Positions 29,087 through 38,562 of a stretch of DNA of 64,000 bases are shown here, piece after piece. Both the position numbers and the translations under genes were made by a program. Origin of the DNA: an uncultured Bacteroidales bacterium (GTDB lineage Bacteria; Bacteroidota; Bacteroidia; Bacteroidales; Paludibacteraceae); assembly GCA_949282265.1 (NCBI GenBank), contig CASDOZ010000002.1, positions 166,631-230,630 of the forward strand, given 5' to 3'. How positions within the stretch are numbered: the first letter of the stretch is position 1; every line of letters begins with the position of its first letter. Under the pieces are notes generated by a model. That model ran no database searches. It was not told the origin of the DNA and was given only the letters and a program-made list of their open reading frames with translations.

Positions 29087-31228
29087 ATGAGAAAAAAAAA
29101 CAAAAAAACAGCTTCCGAACGTATACGAAAATCGGATCTGGTGCGCAAAATCATCAACGCCTTCAACGAGAACCCGCAAAAGACATTCAACTATAAGCAA
29201 ATGGCCGCCCTGTTCGGCATCAAAAATGAAAGCCAGCGCATATTAGTCAACGAAATCCTATATGACTTGTGGGATGAAGAATTTCTAACCGAAATATCAC
29301 GCGGCAAGTTCAAATTAAACTCGCGTGGTGGTTATGTGGAAGGAACTATCAGTAGGCGAGGCGTCAAAACATATTTGCTCCCGAACGATGGTGGTGATGA
29401 AATTTTCATTCCCGAACGCAAAACCAACCACGCCATTGCCGGAGACACAGCAAAAGTATATTTGTACGCACGCCGCAAAGGCAGCCAGCCGGAAGGCGAA
29501 GTTGTGGAAATCATCAAACGGGCAAAAGATACGTTTGTCGGCTTGCTCGAAACACACGACAACAATGCTTTCGTCATTTTGGACAATAAAATCATGACCA
29601 ACGATGTCTATATACCGCAAAGCAAACTCAAAGGAGCCAAAAACGGGCAGAAAGTGGTTGTGAAGTTGTCAGAATGGAAGCCGGATGAAAAGAACCCACG
29701 TGGCGAAATCCTTGATGTACTTGGCGACCGCGGCAACAACAATACGGAAATGCACGCCATCCTGGCCGAATATGGACTGCCATATACTTATCCGCAGGAT
29801 GTGGAAACCGCCGCCAACAAGATTGATGCCGGCATCACGGCGGAAGAAATCGCGAAACGCATAGACATGCGCGATGTGTGCACTTTCACAATAGATCCAC
29901 GCGATGCCAAGGATTTTGACGACGCTTTGTCCATACGCCAACTTGACAGTGGTCTTTGGGAAGTCGGCGTACATATTGCTGACGTTACGCATTATGTTAA
30001 ACCTGGCGATATTATAGACAAAGAAGCCTACAAGCGAGCCACTTCCGTCTATTTAGTAGATAGAACAATTCCTATGCTGCCTGAACATTTATCAAACGGA
30101 ATTTGCTCATTACGGCCTGATGAAGAAAAATTGTGTTTCTCTGTCATATTCCATTTGGACGACGAAGCAAACGTGCAACAATACGACATTTGCCGTACTA
30201 TAATAAAAAGCGACCGACGTTTCACATACGAAGAAGCACAACAAATCATCGAAACCGGAGAAGGCGATTTCCGCAACGAAATACTGGCACTTGACAAACT
30301 GGCAAAAAAACTACGCCAGAAACGTTTCCAGAATGGTGCCATCGCCTTTGACCGCGTTGAAGTCAGGTTCAACATCGACGAAAACGGTAAACCACTCAGC
30401 GTATTCTTCAAGGAAGCCAAGGATGCAAATAAATTAGTAGAAGAATTTATGCTGCTGGCAAACCAAACCACAGCGACCCATATCGGAAAGCCAGGAAAGG
30501 GGCGAAAAGCCAAAACATTCGTTTACCGCATACACGACACGCCAAATCCAGAAAAGCTCCAGAATTTCTCCACATTCATCAAACGCTTCGGCTATAATTT
30601 GAAAACGAGCGGCAAAAAAGGTCAGGTTTCCCATGCGATAAACCATTTGTTAGACGAGGTACAAGGCAAAAAAGAACAAAACTTGATTGAAACGCTAGCT
30701 GTCAGAAGTATGGCAAAAGCTGTATATAGCACATTTAACATCGGGCATTACGGCCTTGCGTTCGATTTCTACACGCACTTCACCTCCCCCATCAGACGCT
30801 ATCCGGACATGATGGTACATCGGCTTTTAGAACGTTATTTATCCGGCGGCCGAAGCGTCAAAGCTGAAGAATACGAAGATTTCTGCAAACACAGTTCAGA
30901 CATGGAACAACTCGCGGCAGAAGCCGAACGCGCAAGTATCAAGTACAAGCAAGTGGAGTTTATGTCCGAAAGGCTTGGACAAGTATTCGACGGCGTCATT
31001 TCCGGCGTTACCGAATGGGGCGTTTACGTGGAACTGACCGAAAGCAAATGCGAAGGCATGATTGCCATGCGGGATTTGGGTTACAACGACTATTTCATTT
31101 TCGACGACAAGAACTATTGCGTGATTGGCAGGCAGACCCACAAGAAATTCCAGTTAGGAGATCCAATCCGCATAAAAGTGGTCAAAGCCGATTTGCTCAA
31201 AAAACAATTGGATTTTGTCCCTGCATGA
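29087..31228 (+). CDS. rnr: Ribonuclease R
   Basis: A 713-residue 3'-5' exoribonuclease of the RNB family, able to degrade structured RNA. Domains in order: an N-terminal winged-helix segment (KIINAFNENPQKTFNYKQ), cold-shock OB domains (about 75-230), the RNB catalytic domain with the aspartates of TIDPRDAKDFDDALS near residue 270 and later HFTSPIRRYPDMMVHR, and a C-terminal S1 domain (FDGVISGVTEWGVYVEL). A basic start MRKKNKKTASERIRK is usual. It is a single gene with its own promoter. Confidence 0.95.
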   Translation: MRKKNKKTASERIRKSDLVRKIINAFNENPQKTFNYKQMAALFGIKNESQRILVNEILYDLWDEEFLTEISRGKFKLNSRGGYVEGTISRRGVKTYLLPNDGGDEIFIPERKTNHAIAGDTAKVYLYARRKGSQPEGEVVEIIKRAKDTFVGLLETHDNNAFVILDNKIMTNDVYIPQSKLKGAKNGQKVVVKLSEWKPDEKNPRGEILDVLGDRGNNNTEMHAILAEYGLPYTYPQDVETAANKIDAGITAEEIAKRIDMRDVCTFTIDPRDAKDFDDALSIRQLDSGLWEVGVHIADVTHYVKPGDIIDKEAYKRATSVYLVDRTIPMLPEHLSNGICSLRPDEEKLCFSVIFHLDDEANVQQYDICRTIIKSDRRFTYEEAQQIIETGEGDFRNEILALDKLAKKLRQKRFQNGAIAFDRVEVRFNIDENGKPLSVFFKEAKDANKLVEEFMLLANQTTATHIGKPGKGRKAKTFVYRIHDTPNPEKLQNFSTFIKRFGYNLKTSGKKGQVSHAINHLLDEVQGKKEQNLIETLAVRSMAKAVYSTFNIGHYGLAFDFYTHFTSPIRRYPDMMVHRLLERYLSGGRSVKAEEYEDFCKHSSDMEQLAAEAERASIKYKQVEFMSERLGQVFDGVISGVTEWGVYVELTESKCEGMIAMRDLGYNDYFIFDDKNYCVIGRQTHKKFQLGDPIRIKVVKADLLKKQLDFVPA

Positions 31229-31313
31229 TATTAAGTTTCCAACTATACAAATCAGACAAGGACATCTAAAAAGAAATTTTTGCAGGAGCATTTTTTCTTT
31301 CAAAAAAAAAGCG

Positions 31314-31321
31314 TACCTTTG
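31314..31321 (+). promoter_or_regulatory. -7 element of the rplS promoter
   Basis: TACCTTTG followed by CGG, a strong -7 match. The predicted start near 31327 leaves a leader of about 78 bases that can fold (31335-31380). Confidence 0.65.
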
Positions 31322-31334
31322 CGGCTCGAATTCG

Positions 31335-31380
31335 GGCGTAGTCTCTGGCAGTAGTAAAGAATGGCTGCGAATACTCCGCC
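31335..31380 (+). promoter_or_regulatory. Structured 5' leader of rplS
   Basis: GGCGTAGT (31335-31342) pairs with ACTCCGCC (31373-31380) with one T-C mismatch, and inside it GCAG (31348-31351) pairs with CTGC (31365-31368). The leader lies between the promoter and the L19 start. Leaders bound by the ribosomal protein itself are known for L19 in other Bacteroidetes groups; autoregulation here is an inference. Confidence 0.5.
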
Positions 31381-31404
31381 ATAACCCATAAAATCGATAA
31401 AGAA

Positions 31405-31752
31405 ATGGATTTAATGAAAGTAGCCCAAGAGGCTTTTAAGGTAGAAAAGAACTACCCCGCTTTCAAAAGCGGCGACACGGTGACAGTTGCATACCGCATT
31501 AAAGAAGGTAACAAGGAACGTATCCAGGAATTTCGCGGTGACGTTATCCGCGTGTCTGGCCATGAGGAGAACAAACGTTTCACGGTTCGCAAAATGTCCG
31601 GAAACATCGGGGTTGAACGTATCTTTCCCATGAATTCTCCGTTCATTGAAAGCATTACCGTAAACAAATACGGTAAAGTACGCCGTGCCAAACTGTATTA
31701 TTTGCGTGCACTCACTGGCAAAAAAGCCAAAATCAAAGAAAGACGCAAATAA
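31405..31752 (+). CDS. rplS: 50S ribosomal protein L19
   Basis: A 115-residue ribosomal protein at the 30S-50S interface. Family features include FKSGDTVTVAYRIKEGNKERIQ, FRGDVIRVSG, GVERIFPMNSPFIESI and the C-terminal KVRRAKLYYLRALTGKKAKI. The length is normal. It is monocistronic here, with its own promoter, leader and terminator. Confidence 0.97.
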   Translation: MDLMKVAQEAFKVEKNYPAFKSGDTVTVAYRIKEGNKERIQEFRGDVIRVSGHEENKRFTVRKMSGNIGVERIFPMNSPFIESITVNKYGKVRRAKLYYLRALTGKKAKIKERRK

Positions 31753-31775
31753 CATTTCTCAAAAGAAATTTGCAC

Positions 31776-31809
31776 AAAGGCTATCCAACTTCCAAGTTGA
31801 ATGGCCTTT
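31776..31809 (+). terminator. Rho-independent terminator after rplS
   Basis: AAAGGC...CAACTT (31776-31791) pairs with AAGTTG...GCCTTT (31794-31809) over 16 positions with one wobble and one mismatch, followed by GTTGTTTT. It is 24 bases after the rplS stop. Confidence 0.8.
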
Positions 31810-31879
31810 GTTGTTTTCCCCCTATATTTCAAAAAAAATAGCAGTTTTTCCGTCCCAGATAAATATTCCGTTTTTTTCA

Positions 31880-31887
31880 TAACTTTG
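31880..31887 (+). promoter_or_regulatory. -7 element upstream of symporter B
   Basis: TAACTTTG followed by CG, about 60 bases before ATG 31947. The -33 box is not clear. Confidence 0.5.
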
Positions 31888-31946
31888 CGAAACATTATCG
31901 GCATGTCCATCCAAAACATGCATTCATCCAGAAAAACACCTTGCAT

Positions 31947-33398
31947 ATGAAACCGTTTTTGATTCTTATCACTATTGCTGCGTATTTTATCATACTTTTC
32001 CTTATTTCCTATCTTTCCGGCAGAAAAACCGACAACGCTGGTTTTTTTTCAGGAAACAGGAAATCGCCATGGTATGTTGTCGCTTTCTCTACAATCGGGG
32101 CTGCAATATCCGGCGTAACGTTCGTTTCCGTGCCCGGCATGGTAGCGACCGACAGTTTCGCATATCTGCAAATGGTGCTTGGATTCACGGCCGGACAAAT
32201 CATTATCGCCTACGTACTGATTCCGCTATTTTACAAAATGAATCTGACTTCCATTTATGAATATCTGGAAAGTCGATTCGGCATCACTTCATATAAAACG
32301 GGCGCGTGGCTGTTTTTCATTTCCAAAATGCTCGGCGCGGCTATCCGACTGTTCATTGTTTGCATCGTGCTGCAATTGTTGGTTTTCGAGCCGCTCGGGT
32401 TGCCGTTTGCCTTAAACGTTCTGTCCACCGTGGGAATTGTCTGGATTTACACCTGCCAAGGAGGCGTCAAATCACTAATATGGACCGATTCCCTAAAAAC
32501 TTTCTGCCTAATCTTTTCCGTCGGATTATGTATTTATTACATCGCCGCCGACTTGGACATAAGCTTCTTGGAAGTCAAGAACTTATTCTGCGAATCGGAC
32601 ATGGCGCGCGTATTCTTCTTTGATGATATAAACGACAAGCACTATTTTTTCAAACAATTTTTAGCAGGCGTATTCACGGTCATTGCCACGACCGGCCTTG
32701 ACCAAGATATGATGCAGAAAACATTGAGTTGCAAAAACTTTAAGGATTCACAAAAAAACATGATTACCGGAAGCATCTTGCAGATATTCATTATCCTGCT
32801 GTTTTTGATGCTCGGCGTGTTGCTCTACACATACGCTGCAAACAATGCCATACAATTGCCTGCAAAAGGCGACGAAGTTTTCCCGTTTCTGGCAACTCAG
32901 GGCTTTTTCCCGACTATCGTCGGCCTCCTTTTCATTGTCGGCCTGGTATCTGCAGCATACGCGGCAGCCGGCTCTGCATTAACAGCACTGACAACTTCAT
33001 TCACAGTGGATATTCTGGAAAGCCAGAAAAAAAACAACGAAAAACAGACAGCACGCTTGCGACAATGGATTCACATCGGCATGGCTACAATTATGGGCAT
33101 CATCATTTTCATCATCAACTTGCTCAACAATGATGCCGTCATCAATACGGTCTATACTTTGGCAAGTTACACCTACGGCCCACTATTGGGGATGTTCGCA
33201 TTCGGGATTTTCGTTAAAAGGGACATCCGGGACAAATGGGTTCCCATTGTGGCAATACTTTCACCCATATTATGTTACATTCTGGATGCCAATTCGCAAG
33301 AATGGTTCAACGGTTACACATTCAGCCACGAACGTCTTATCCTAAATGCATTATTCACAATCATCGGCTTATGCCTGCTTATCCGTAAAAAGCGATAA
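31947..33398 (+). CDS. Sodium:solute symporter (SSS family), paralogue B
   Basis: A 483-residue membrane protein with about 13 membrane segments, closely related to the gene at 9633-11099. Shared stretches are [48 protein letters not shown] and [15 protein letters not shown]. It would take up a solute with sodium; the substrate is unknown. ATG 31947 is preferred to a TTG two codons upstream. It lies between rplS and mlaE and has its own -7 box. Confidence 0.88.
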   Translation: MKPFLILITIAAYFIILFLISYLSGRKTDNAGFFSGNRKSPWYVVAFSTIGAAISGVTFVSVPGMVATDSFAYLQMVLGFTAGQIIIAYVLIPLFYKMNLTSIYEYLESRFGITSYKTGAWLFFISKMLGAAIRLFIVCIVLQLLVFEPLGLPFALNVLSTVGIVWIYTCQGGVKSLIWTDSLKTFCLIFSVGLCIYYIAADLDISFLEVKNLFCESDMARVFFFDDINDKHYFFKQFLAGVFTVIATTGLDQDMMQKTLSCKNFKDSQKNMITGSILQIFIILLFLMLGVLLYTYAANNAIQLPAKGDEVFPFLATQGFFPTIVGLLFIVGLVSAAYAAAGSALTALTTSFTVDILESQKKNNEKQTARLRQWIHIGMATIMGIIIFIINLLNNDAVINTVYTLASYTYGPLLGMFAFGIFVKRDIRDKWVPIVAILSPILCYILDANSQEWFNGYTFSHERLILNALFTIIGLCLLIRKKR

Positions 33399-33427
33399 CA
33401 ACTGCTGCTTTTGTCTGCTTTTTTGCT

Positions 33428-33435
33428 TATCTTTG
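33428..33435 (+). promoter_or_regulatory. -7 element of the mlaEF promoter
   Basis: TATCTTTG followed by CAAGG, 30 bases before ATG 33466. It lies in an extended in-frame reading frame from 33346, which it therefore rules out as the start. Confidence 0.6.
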
Positions 33436-33465
33436 CAAGGTTTTATGTTCCGTTATAACCAAATC

Positions 33466-34206
33466 ATGAATGTATTCGCACATATCGGCCGTTATACCCA
33501 ACTAATGGGACGTACATTAGTACGCCCTGACAGCTGGCGCATCTCATTTCGCATGTTCATGAAAGAACTTGACAAAATCGGGTTGCAAACGCTTCCAATT
33601 TTAATTGTAATGTCCGTATTCATGGGAGCCATTATGACAATACAAACCAAATTGAATACGGAAAATCCTATTTTACCAGCTTACACGACCGGACTGGTTA
33701 CCCGCGACACGTTGTTGCTGGAATTCACAAGCACCATCTTGTGCCTGATCCTAGCAGGAAAAATCGGCTCCAGCATTGCATCAGAGATTGGTACCATGCG
33801 CATAACCGAACAAATCGATGCACTGGAAATCATGGGTATCAATTCGGCCAATTATTTGATTCTACCCAAAATCATGGCTTTTATTATTGTCATGCCGTTT
33901 TTCGTTATTATCAGTTCCGCTATCGGACTTTTCGGAGGCTATTTGTCAGCCCTGCTGACCGACATTATCACCGTATCTGATTATTTACTGGGTATCCAAT
34001 ACGCATTCATTCCATATTACGTATTCTACGCTGTCGTCAAATCTGTCGTATTCGCATTCCTCATTGCATCAATTGCCTCGTATTATGGTTACTATGCTTA
34101 CGGCGGAGCTCTGGATGTCGGCAAAGCAAGTACCAATGCCGTTGTAAACAGCAGCTTGCTTATCCTGCTTTTTGACCTCATCATCACAGATTTGATGCTT
34201 AACTAA
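33466..34206 (+). CDS. mlaE: ABC transporter permease, MlaE family
   Basis: A 246-residue permease of the MlaE family, which moves phospholipids between the inner and outer membrane to keep the outer membrane asymmetric. The N-terminal amphipathic helix (GRYTQLMGRTLVRPDSW) is followed by about five membrane helices. Conserved are MGAIMTIQT, the loop GKIGSSIASEIGTMRITEQIDALEIMG and KVMAFII-like segments. An ATG at 33445 would add seven residues but leave almost no leader; 33466 is preferred. mlaF follows after 14 bases. No MlaD-type partner gene is adjacent. Confidence 0.9.
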   Translation: MNVFAHIGRYTQLMGRTLVRPDSWRISFRMFMKELDKIGLQTLPILIVMSVFMGAIMTIQTKLNTENPILPAYTTGLVTRDTLLLEFTSTILCLILAGKIGSSIASEIGTMRITEQIDALEIMGINSANYLILPKIMAFIIVMPFFVIISSAIGLFGGYLSALLTDIITVSDYLLGIQYAFIPYYVFYAVVKSVVFAFLIASIASYYGYYAYGGALDVGKASTNAVVNSSLLILLFDLIITDLMLN

Positions 34207-34220
34207 AACACCAGCCCATT

Positions 34221-34979
34221 ATGATAGAAATAAAACATATCACCAAATCATTTGATGGGGAAATCGTCCTGAAAGATATCTCTGCCGTATTCGAAAGCGG
34301 AAAAGCCAATATGATCATCGGACCGAGCGGATCAGGAAAAACGGTGCTATTGAAAAGCATTATCGGACTGCATCGCATAGATAGCGGGCGCATAGAATAC
34401 GATGGACGTAACCTGCCGGACATGCGCATGAAAGACATCCGTGTTTTACGCCGTGAAGTCGGTATGCTATTCCAAGGAGCTGCTTTATTTGATTCCATGA
34501 CTGTTTTGGAAAATGTCATGTTCCCACTGGAAATGTTTTCCACTAAAACACCGGATGAACAAAAAGAACGGGCTTACTTCTGCTTGCAACGTGTCAACAT
34601 GCCTGAACGCTCCTACAATCTAATGCCCTCGGAAATAAGCGGTGGAATGCAAAAACGTGTCGCCATTGCCCGGGCTATCGCACTTAACCCAAAATATCTG
34701 TTCTGCGATGAGCCGAATTCTGGACTTGATCCGCAAACATCGCTTATTATCGACAAATTGATACACGAAATCACACAGGAATACAATATAACTACCATTA
34801 TCAACTCGCACGACATGAATTCCATTATGGAAATCGGCGACAATATCATATTTATCCAACAAGGAGAAAAAAAATGGCAAGGTTGCCGGCACGATATTTT
34901 CCATGCCAACTGCGAAAGCCTGGACAATTTCGTATTTGCATCAAACCTTTACAAACGTATCAAATCAACGCAAAATTAA
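34221..34979 (+). CDS. mlaF: ABC transporter ATP-binding protein, MlaF family
   Basis: A 252-residue ATPase partner of MlaE. Walker A GPSGSGKTVLLKS (about residue 35), Q-loop LFQGAALFDSM, the signature SEISGGMQKRVAIARA, Walker B YLFCDEPNSGLD and the switch His in INSHDMNS are all visible. The FQGAALFDSMTVLENV stretch is usual in the MlaF group. It forms an operon with mlaE and is followed by the exonuclease gene after only six bases, so that gene may be co-transcribed. Confidence 0.93.
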   Translation: MIEIKHITKSFDGEIVLKDISAVFESGKANMIIGPSGSGKTVLLKSIIGLHRIDSGRIEYDGRNLPDMRMKDIRVLRREVGMLFQGAALFDSMTVLENVMFPLEMFSTKTPDEQKERAYFCLQRVNMPERSYNLMPSEISGGMQKRVAIARAIALNPKYLFCDEPNSGLDPQTSLIIDKLIHEITQEYNITTIINSHDMNSIMEIGDNIIFIQQGEKKWQGCRHDIFHANCESLDNFVFASNLYKRIKSTQN

Positions 34980-34985
34980 CCCATC

Positions 34986-35750
34986 ATGAAAATTATATCG
35001 TACAACGTGAACGGGATCCGTGCCGCATTGGGCAAAGGACTGGCAGAATGGCTTAAACAAGAGAATCCGGACATTGCATGTCTGCAAGAAACCAAAGCAC
35101 AACCCGAGCAAATTGACAAGACGATATTCCAAGAAATGGGATACCACGTTTATTTACATTCTGCTGAAAAGAAAGGATATAGCGGTGTGGCCATATTGTC
35201 CAAACAAGAACCAGACCGCGTCGTTGCCGGCATGGACAATCCGCGTTACGATAGCGAAGGCCGCATTCTCCGGGCCGACTTCGGTGAACTGACCGTCATA
35301 TCCGTTTACGTGCCGTCCGGCTCATCAGGTGACGAACGGCAGGCGTTCAAAATGGACTTTCTGGAAGCGTTCCTACCATTTATCAACCAATTACGCCAAG
35401 AACGTCCGAATCTGGTAGTTTGTGGAGACTACAACATTTGCCATAAACCTATTGACATCAACCACCCCGAAAGGCAAATCGGTGTCTCCGGCTTCTTGCC
35501 GGAAGAGCGTGCATGGATGGATGAGTATGAAGCTACTGGCATGGTTGATTCGTTTCGCGTTTTCGACCAATCGGCCCAAAAATACAGTTGGTGGAGTTTC
35601 CGGGGAGGCGCACGCTTCCGGAATGCAGGCTGGCGCATCGATTACCATTGGGTAAGTGAACCACTCCGTCAACATTTGATAGGAGCCGCCATTTTAACTG
35701 ATGTCGTACACTCCGACCACTGTCCAGTCCGTGTAGAACTGAATTTATAG
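34986..35750 (+). CDS. xth: Exodeoxyribonuclease III (AP endonuclease)
   Basis: A 254-residue enzyme of the ExoIII/APE1 family that cuts DNA at abasic sites and removes 3' blocking groups in base excision repair. Catalytic residues are seen in ISYNVNGIRAAL, CLQETKAQ, SVYVPSGS, CGDYNICH and the terminal HSDHCPVRVEL. Length and architecture are normal, with no signal peptide. It follows mlaF closely and ends at the bidirectional terminator. Confidence 0.95.
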   Translation: MKIISYNVNGIRAALGKGLAEWLKQENPDIACLQETKAQPEQIDKTIFQEMGYHVYLHSAEKKGYSGVAILSKQEPDRVVAGMDNPRYDSEGRILRADFGELTVISVYVPSGSSGDERQAFKMDFLEAFLPFINQLRQERPNLVVCGDYNICHKPIDINHPERQIGVSGFLPEERAWMDEYEATGMVDSFRVFDQSAQKYSWWSFRGGARFRNAGWRIDYHWVSEPLRQHLIGAAILTDVVHSDHCPVRVELNL

Positions 35751-35770
35751 AATCTAAAACTATATAACAA

Positions 35771-35797
35771 AAAAGTCCGGTTCAAAGCCGGACTTTT
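35771..35797. terminator. Bidirectional terminator between xth and the secreted nuclease gene
   Basis: AAAAGTCCGG (35771-35780) and CCGGACTTTT (35788-35797) form a perfect 10-bp stem with a 7-base loop, with A on the left and T on the right. It lies between convergent genes and can serve both. Confidence 0.87.
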
Positions 35798-35821
35798 CTA
35801 TCTTCCATTACGCCTCAACCA

Positions 35822-37810
35822 TCAAGGCACAATCACTTTATGGGTTTCCGTGTATCCGGCTGGATTACGCAAATAAACGACATATAATCCGCGTGCAGGC
35901 AGTTCCAGTTGATAGGTATCGGATGCAACTTCCGAAAGCCCTACCGTACGCCCCATCAGGTCATACACGCCCATATACATGCCTGCCGCACCGCTAATCG
36001 TCATCACGCGCCCGGAAACATAAACGGAAGCCTGTGGGGCGAGTGTCATCGGCAATGCCGTTTCCGCACAAACTGCCGTCAACTGGATATTATCCACTTC
36101 CCACGTGGCAGCACTTTCCGTTTCCGTTGAAATGTATTTGAAGGCAAACCGGAAATTATCCGTCAGATATTGTTGCGGAACAGGTATATCACCACTATTC
36201 ACAAAAGTCCAGTCTGTCCCGCTTGGATATGCCGGAATGGCCAACTGCTCCCAAGTAGCCGTCTTGACATCGCCTATATAGTCATTGCATATCCACAAAG
36301 TCTGATAATCCTCCTTACGACCATCCCTGTCGTAATTGATAGCATGATTGAATTTTAATGTCGCCATAGTGTAACCACTTAAATCGTATGCCGGCGAAAC
36401 AAGCCAATCCTCGTTGACATTATTCACACCACTACTATATCCACTCACCTTGGCATAACCGTATGAATCACGGTACCAGCTCTGGTAACCAGTTACACTT
36501 TGGGCGACAAATGGGTCTAACGAAGTGTCAAACGTGTAATTCTCTGCCAAATCCCGGCAGCTTGTCGTTTGCCCGCCACCTTCGCCAAAACGCAAACCTA
36601 CAATCACAGGATCGTGGTCGGCACTGCGCCAAATTGTACCTGCATCGTATTTCCGCGCCGGACGCTCATCCGCATTGATATGATATACTGTCGCGCCAGT
36701 AACATAATCCAACATTGTAGTAGAAGCAAAGGCATGGTCAAGCAGTTCTGTCGTATAATCAAAAACCTTGCTGTATGCCCCCGGTTCATAAATAGCCAAT
36801 AAATCCGTATAGCCCGCATTCTGTATAATCCGCAAAGGCTCTTCCCCCGTGCAGGAATTGAAATCGCCCATCAGCAAAATATCATTATCGGCATATTTAT
36901 TAGGCGCGGTTTTCAGGAAATTCACAAGTTGGTTGGCGTTGGTCAGACGTGTCCCTTCCCCTTCATCGCTGCTGCTGTCTTTCGCCTTGAAGTGGTTCAT
37001 ACCCAACACAAAAGTTTCTCCCGTATCCAAGTCTTTGAATCCTTGCGCGATATTCCGTTTCTTGTAGATATTGTTCGTCGATGCTTCGCTGAAGCCTCCA
37101 TACGGTTCAACCACAGATGTTTTATAAATGAATCCCGAACGGGTATAAGTACTTGTTGTCGTGATATTATCTTGCACGGCCGCATAAACATTGCTTCCCC
37201 AAGCCTCATTCAGTGCCGCGGCAAGTACTTGCATGGACGTCGGCTGCTCCTCCATCTCACAAAGGGCAAAAATATCGGCATTAATGTCTTTCAAAGCGGC
37301 AATCACCTTGCTCTTCTTGGTCGCATCATTATCCGACGTCCCTGTCACTATATAAAAATTCTCAACATTGAATCCGCAAATTTTAAGGTCATAATCACCT
37401 ATATTGCCATGCCGCGCCGGACGCTGATGGTCTATATAAGTCATGCCACCCTGCACTTCGGCCGAATTTGCTCCCGTAACCTTCATGGTCACGTTGGCCA
37501 ATTTTGTCCCTAAACGTTTAAATCCGGGAGTGTTACTATCATACAACGTAAACGAATAAACGACACGTGGATTATCACCTTGCCCACAATCATTTTGCGC
37601 CCGGTGATCGGATACAAACATATTGAAACTGTTATTGGTCGTGTAACCGTTCAAATAAAGCGTATCAGTGACCGGCAGGCTGACAACCTGATTCATATAT
37701 GGCGCCATGTCGCCCGTGGCAAACAACTGTTCAAAACTTACCGTGGTTTGAGCCGGAAGCAAAACAAACATCTGTACGGCAATACAAAATAGAAGTACTT
37801 TTTTCATCAT
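35822..37810 (-). CDS. Secreted endonuclease/exonuclease/phosphatase with probable type IX sorting domain
   Basis: A 662-residue secreted protein. A signal peptide (MMKKVLLFCIAVQMFVLLPAQ) is followed by an N-terminal beta domain, then an EEP nuclease domain (about 135-410: ICGFNVENFY, ALCEMEEQ, LMGDFNS and SADHDPVIVGLRF carry the usual active residues). Then comes a jelly-roll like the cleaved-adhesin/choice-of-anchor-J domain (YTFDTSLDPF to DNIQLTAV), and a final 70 residues with VYDLMGRTV and LPARGLYVVYLR, the pattern of a type IX secretion C-terminal signal. It probably degrades extracellular DNA or RNA for nutrients or biofilm turnover. It is monocistronic. Confidence 0.85.
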   Translation of the reverse strand: MMKKVLLFCIAVQMFVLLPAQTTVSFEQLFATGDMAPYMNQVVSLPVTDTLYLNGYTTNNSFNMFVSDHRAQNDCGQGDNPRVVYSFTLYDSNTPGFKRLGTKLANVTMKVTGANSAEVQGGMTYIDHQRPARHGNIGDYDLKICGFNVENFYIVTGTSDNDATKKSKVIAALKDINADIFALCEMEEQPTSMQVLAAALNEAWGSNVYAAVQDNITTTSTYTRSGFIYKTSVVEPYGGFSEASTNNIYKKRNIAQGFKDLDTGETFVLGMNHFKAKDSSSDEGEGTRLTNANQLVNFLKTAPNKYADNDILLMGDFNSCTGEEPLRIIQNAGYTDLLAIYEPGAYSKVFDYTTELLDHAFASTTMLDYVTGATVYHINADERPARKYDAGTIWRSADHDPVIVGLRFGEGGGQTTSCRDLAENYTFDTSLDPFVAQSVTGYQSWYRDSYGYAKVSGYSSGVNNVNEDWLVSPAYDLSGYTMATLKFNHAINYDRDGRKEDYQTLWICNDYIGDVKTATWEQLAIPAYPSGTDWTFVNSGDIPVPQQYLTDNFRFAFKYISTETESAATWEVDNIQLTAVCAETALPMTLAPQASVYVSGRVMTISGAAGMYMGVYDLMGRTVGLSEVASDTYQLELPARGLYVVYLRNPAGYTETHKVIVP

Positions 37811-37857
37811 AGGTTATAATTATTTGGAAGGTTAAAATCTTGTACTATAAAGACGAT

Positions 37858-37910
37858 GAATGACCGCAAGGCAATCCTTACGGTCATTCTCTTGGGGAGA
37901 TAAATCTCCC
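37858..37910 (-). terminator. Tandem hairpins after efp
   Basis: Right after the efp stop, GGGAGA/TCTCCC (37895-37910) forms a small hairpin. Then GAATGACCGCAAGG (37858-37871) pairs with CCTTACGGTCATTC (37876-37889) over 14 positions with one mismatch and a 4-base loop. The T tract on the minus strand is weak (ATCGTCTTTAT). It probably ends the efp transcript. Confidence 0.6.
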
Positions 37911-38476
37911 TATGCTTTCACACGGCCCTGGTATGAACCGTCGCGCGTATCTACTTCAATAATCTCGCCTTCGTTAATGAACAACGGAACGCGGACTTCC
38001 GCGCCAGTTTCCACTTTGGCCGGCTTGGTCGCATTCGTAGCCGTATCGCCTTTCAATCCTGGCTCGGTATAAGTTATTTTCAATTGAACCTTAACAGGGA
38101 CTTCTGCAAACAGTATCGTTTCTGACGAAGCATCCGAAACAACCTCAACAACCATTTCTTCTTTCAGGAAATCAACACCCGTTATCAGATCATGGGCAAT
38201 CGGAGCCTGCTCATAAGTTTCCTGGTTCATGAAAATATAGTCGTTGCCTTCCTTATACAAAAATTGGTACGGACGACGTTCCACACGTACATCTTCCAAC
38301 TTTTCACCGATATTGAAACGGCGTTCCAATACACGCCCGTCAACAACATCTTTAAGTTTTGTACGCATAAACGTATTCCCTTTACCAGGTTTTACGTGCA
38401 AGAAATCAATTACAAAATACAAGCGTCCGTCCATACGGATGCAAGTTCCCATTTTTATGTCCTGTGCATTAATCAT
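37910..38476 (-). CDS. efp: Elongation factor P
   Basis: A 188-residue factor that relieves ribosome stalling at consecutive prolines. The N-terminal KOW-like domain holds the loop VKPGKGNTF, with the conserved tip Lys near residue 32 that is modified in many bacteria. OB domains follow, ending [19 protein letters not shown]. No modification enzyme gene (epmA/B or earP) is seen nearby. It has its own promoter (38563-38594) and a leader of about 80 bases. Confidence 0.96.
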   Translation of the reverse strand: MINAQDIKMGTCIRMDGRLYFVIDFLHVKPGKGNTFMRTKLKDVVDGRVLERRFNIGEKLEDVRVERRPYQFLYKEGNDYIFMNQETYEQAPIAHDLITGVDFLKEEMVVEVVSDASSETILFAEVPVKVQLKITYTEPGLKGDTATNATKPAKVETGAEVRVPLFINEGEIIEVDTRDGSYQGRVKA

Positions 38477-38562
38477 ATTATGTTATTTCTTTTGATTGAT
38501 TATCTACAAATATCCGATAGCCTACTGTCCGCCCCATATTTTACGGGAAACGGGATACGGGA

